Positions 63,054 to 64,000 of a stretch of DNA of 64,000 nt are shown piece after piece. Positions within the stretch are counted from its first letter, which is position 1; each line of letters opens with the position of its first letter. The stretch is taken from positions 372,001 through 436,000 of the forward strand of contig CAVVPK010000019.1 of assembly GCA_963750065.1 (NCBI GenBank), written 5' to 3'. Position numbers and translations under genes: made by a program. The stretch comes from CAVSRC01 sp963750065. GTDB lineage: Bacteria; Pseudomonadota; Alphaproteobacteria; Rhizobiales; Kaistiaceae. The notes beneath the pieces were generated by a model. That model worked only from the letters and a program-made list of their open reading frames with translations. It was not told the DNA's origin and made no database searches.

Positions 63054-64000
63054 GCCGGCTGCCCGACTACACCAAGCTCGTGTGGCAACGGCCGGAGGCA
63101 GCCAGGTCGTCCGCGCCCGCGGCCGACTGGCAGACGCCGGAGGGGATCGCCATCCCGCCGCTGGTGCAGGAAGCGCATCTTGCCGGCCTCGATTTCCTCG
63201 ACACCTGGCCGGGCCTGCCGCCCTATCTGCGCGGCCCCTACCCGACCATGTATGTCGAGCGGCCGTGGACGATCCGCCAATATGCCGGCTTCTCGACGGC
63301 CGAAGATTCCAACGCCTTCTATCGGCGCAACCTTGCCGGCGGGCAGAAGGGCCTGTCGGTCGCCTTCGACCTGCCGACCCATCGCGGCTACGATTCGGAC
63401 AATGCGCGCATTGCCGGCGACGTCGGCATGGCGGGCGTGGCGATCGATTCCATCTACGACATGCGCACGCTGTTCGACGGCATCCCGCTCGGCGATATCA
63501 GCGTATCGATGACCATGAACGGCGCCGTGCTGCCGGTTCTGGCACTCTATGTGGTGGCCGCGGAAGAACAGGGCGTGCCGCAGAAGGCGCTGTCGGGGAC
63601 CATCCAGAACGACGTCCTCAAGGAGTTCATGGTCCGCAACACCTATATCTATCCGCCCGCCGCCTCGATGCGCATCGTTTCCGACATCATCGCGCATACC
63701 TCGGCCAACATGCCGAAGTTCAACCCGATCTCGGTTTCCGGCTATCACATGCAGGAGGCCGGGGCGACGGCCGATCTCGAGCTCGGCTATACGCTCGCCG
63801 ACGGGCTCGAATATGTGCGCGCGGCGCGCGACGCCGGCCAGTCGGTGGATGCGTTCGCGCCGCGCATCTCCTTCTTCTTCGACATCGGCATGAACTTCTT
63901 CATGGAGGTGGCGAAGCTGCGCGCCGCACGCCTCCTGTGGGCGAAGCTAATGCAGGAGCGCTTCCAGCCGACCGATCCGCGCTCGCTGATGCTGCGCACC
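63050..64000 (+). CDS. mutB: Methylmalonyl-CoA mutase large subunit (alpha), partial
   Basis: The gene begins with GTG at 63050 (GCGGAGG upstream) and runs off the window. The 317 residues seen include RGPYPTMYVERPWTIRQYAG, GLSVAFDLPTHRGYDSDN, SVSMTMNGAVLPVLALYV, GTIQNDVLKEFMVRNTYIYPP and FNPISVSGYHMQEAGA, the substrate and CoA-binding parts of the catalytic subunit. The B12 domain would lie beyond. Functions in propionate metabolism or the ethylmalonyl pathway. Confidence 0.95.
   Translation, partial: MSRLPDYTKLVWQRPEAARSSAPAADWQTPEGIAIPPLVQEAHLAGLDFLDTWPGLPPYLRGPYPTMYVERPWTIRQYAGFSTAEDSNAFYRRNLAGGQKGLSVAFDLPTHRGYDSDNARIAGDVGMAGVAIDSIYDMRTLFDGIPLGDISVSMTMNGAVLPVLALYVVAAEEQGVPQKALSGTIQNDVLKEFMVRNTYIYPPAASMRIVSDIIAHTSANMPKFNPISVSGYHMQEAGATADLELGYTLADGLEYVRAARDAGQSVDAFAPRISFFFDIGMNFFMEVAKLRAARLLWAKLMQERFQPTDPRSLMLRT

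Overview
The window is high-GC chromosomal DNA of an alphaproteobacterium, most likely a member of Hyphomicrobiales (Rhizobiales). The signs are a MucR/Ros zinc-finger regulator, a CIRCE-controlled groESL operon, an RcGTA-type gene transfer agent (GTA) head cluster, a PBP1A-type synthase followed by DUF1214 and DUF1254 genes, DUF2336, DUF1491, DUF5330 and DUF6456 proteins, and dispersed palindromic repeats of the kind common in rhizobial genomes. I cannot name the genus. No rRNA, tRNA or CRISPR array was seen.

Layout. 0-9 kb (minus strand): the 5' part of a GTA cluster, with terS (g1-like), terL (g2-like) and portal (g3-like). About 5.5 kb of unrelated DNA separates terL from the portal gene: a complete IS4-family element, a hicAB toxin-antitoxin pair, an aldo/keto reductase, frameshifted DUF423 and EamA genes, and a marR regulator with its operator. 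9-16 kb: a CMD/AhpD-like protein, a DUF2202 ferritin-like protein, an RND efflux pump with adaptor, and a YcgN-type cysteine cluster protein. 16-20 kb: a four-gene glycine-betaine/choline-type ABC importer and an L,D-transpeptidase. 20-30 kb: a penicillin-binding protein, DUF1214 and frameshifted DUF1254 genes, several Rhizobiales-conserved small genes, sufE, a DnaA-like HTH gene plus DUF6456 gene (GafY/GafZ-like), and mucR. 30-37.6 kb (minus): a ten-gene Mrp/Mbh-type cation/proton antiporter operon with three D-type subunits. 37.9-46 kb: an oligopeptidase B gene, a pair of KAS III genes (one catalytic, one pseudoenzyme), a PAS-GGDEF-EAL protein and a decayed second copy of the oligopeptidase B 3' end. 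46-64 kb: groES-groEL, two secreted proteins (one with a proline-rich tandem repeat), an MBL hydrolase, a second GGDEF/EAL protein, a KefB-type antiporter, superoxide dismutase, a HerA-like ATPase, cytochrome c', an M20 peptidase, a LuxR-type solo regulator, and methylmalonyl-CoA mutase small and (partial) large subunit genes.

The most interesting system is a candidate GTA control circuit. The terS promoter (minus strand, 8964-8992) has a 12-base motif next to its -35 box. It is followed by a leader that ends in a strong intrinsic terminator directly before terS. The same 12-mer lies upstream of the HTH/DUF6456 gene pair at 27.7-28.9 kb. That pair has the arrangement I recall for GafY (promoter activator) and GafZ (anti-terminator) of Caulobacter GTAs. 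The window therefore seems to hold both the regulators and their target, with a shared site and the terminator that an anti-terminator would have to pass.

Other points worth checking are the KAS III plus pseudo-KAS III pair (PqsC/PqsB-like logic) bracketed by an intact and a decayed oligopeptidase B 3' end, the Mrp/Mbh hybrid operon with a possible ATC start codon, and several +1 frameshifts, three of them in G runs, that may be sequencing errors.
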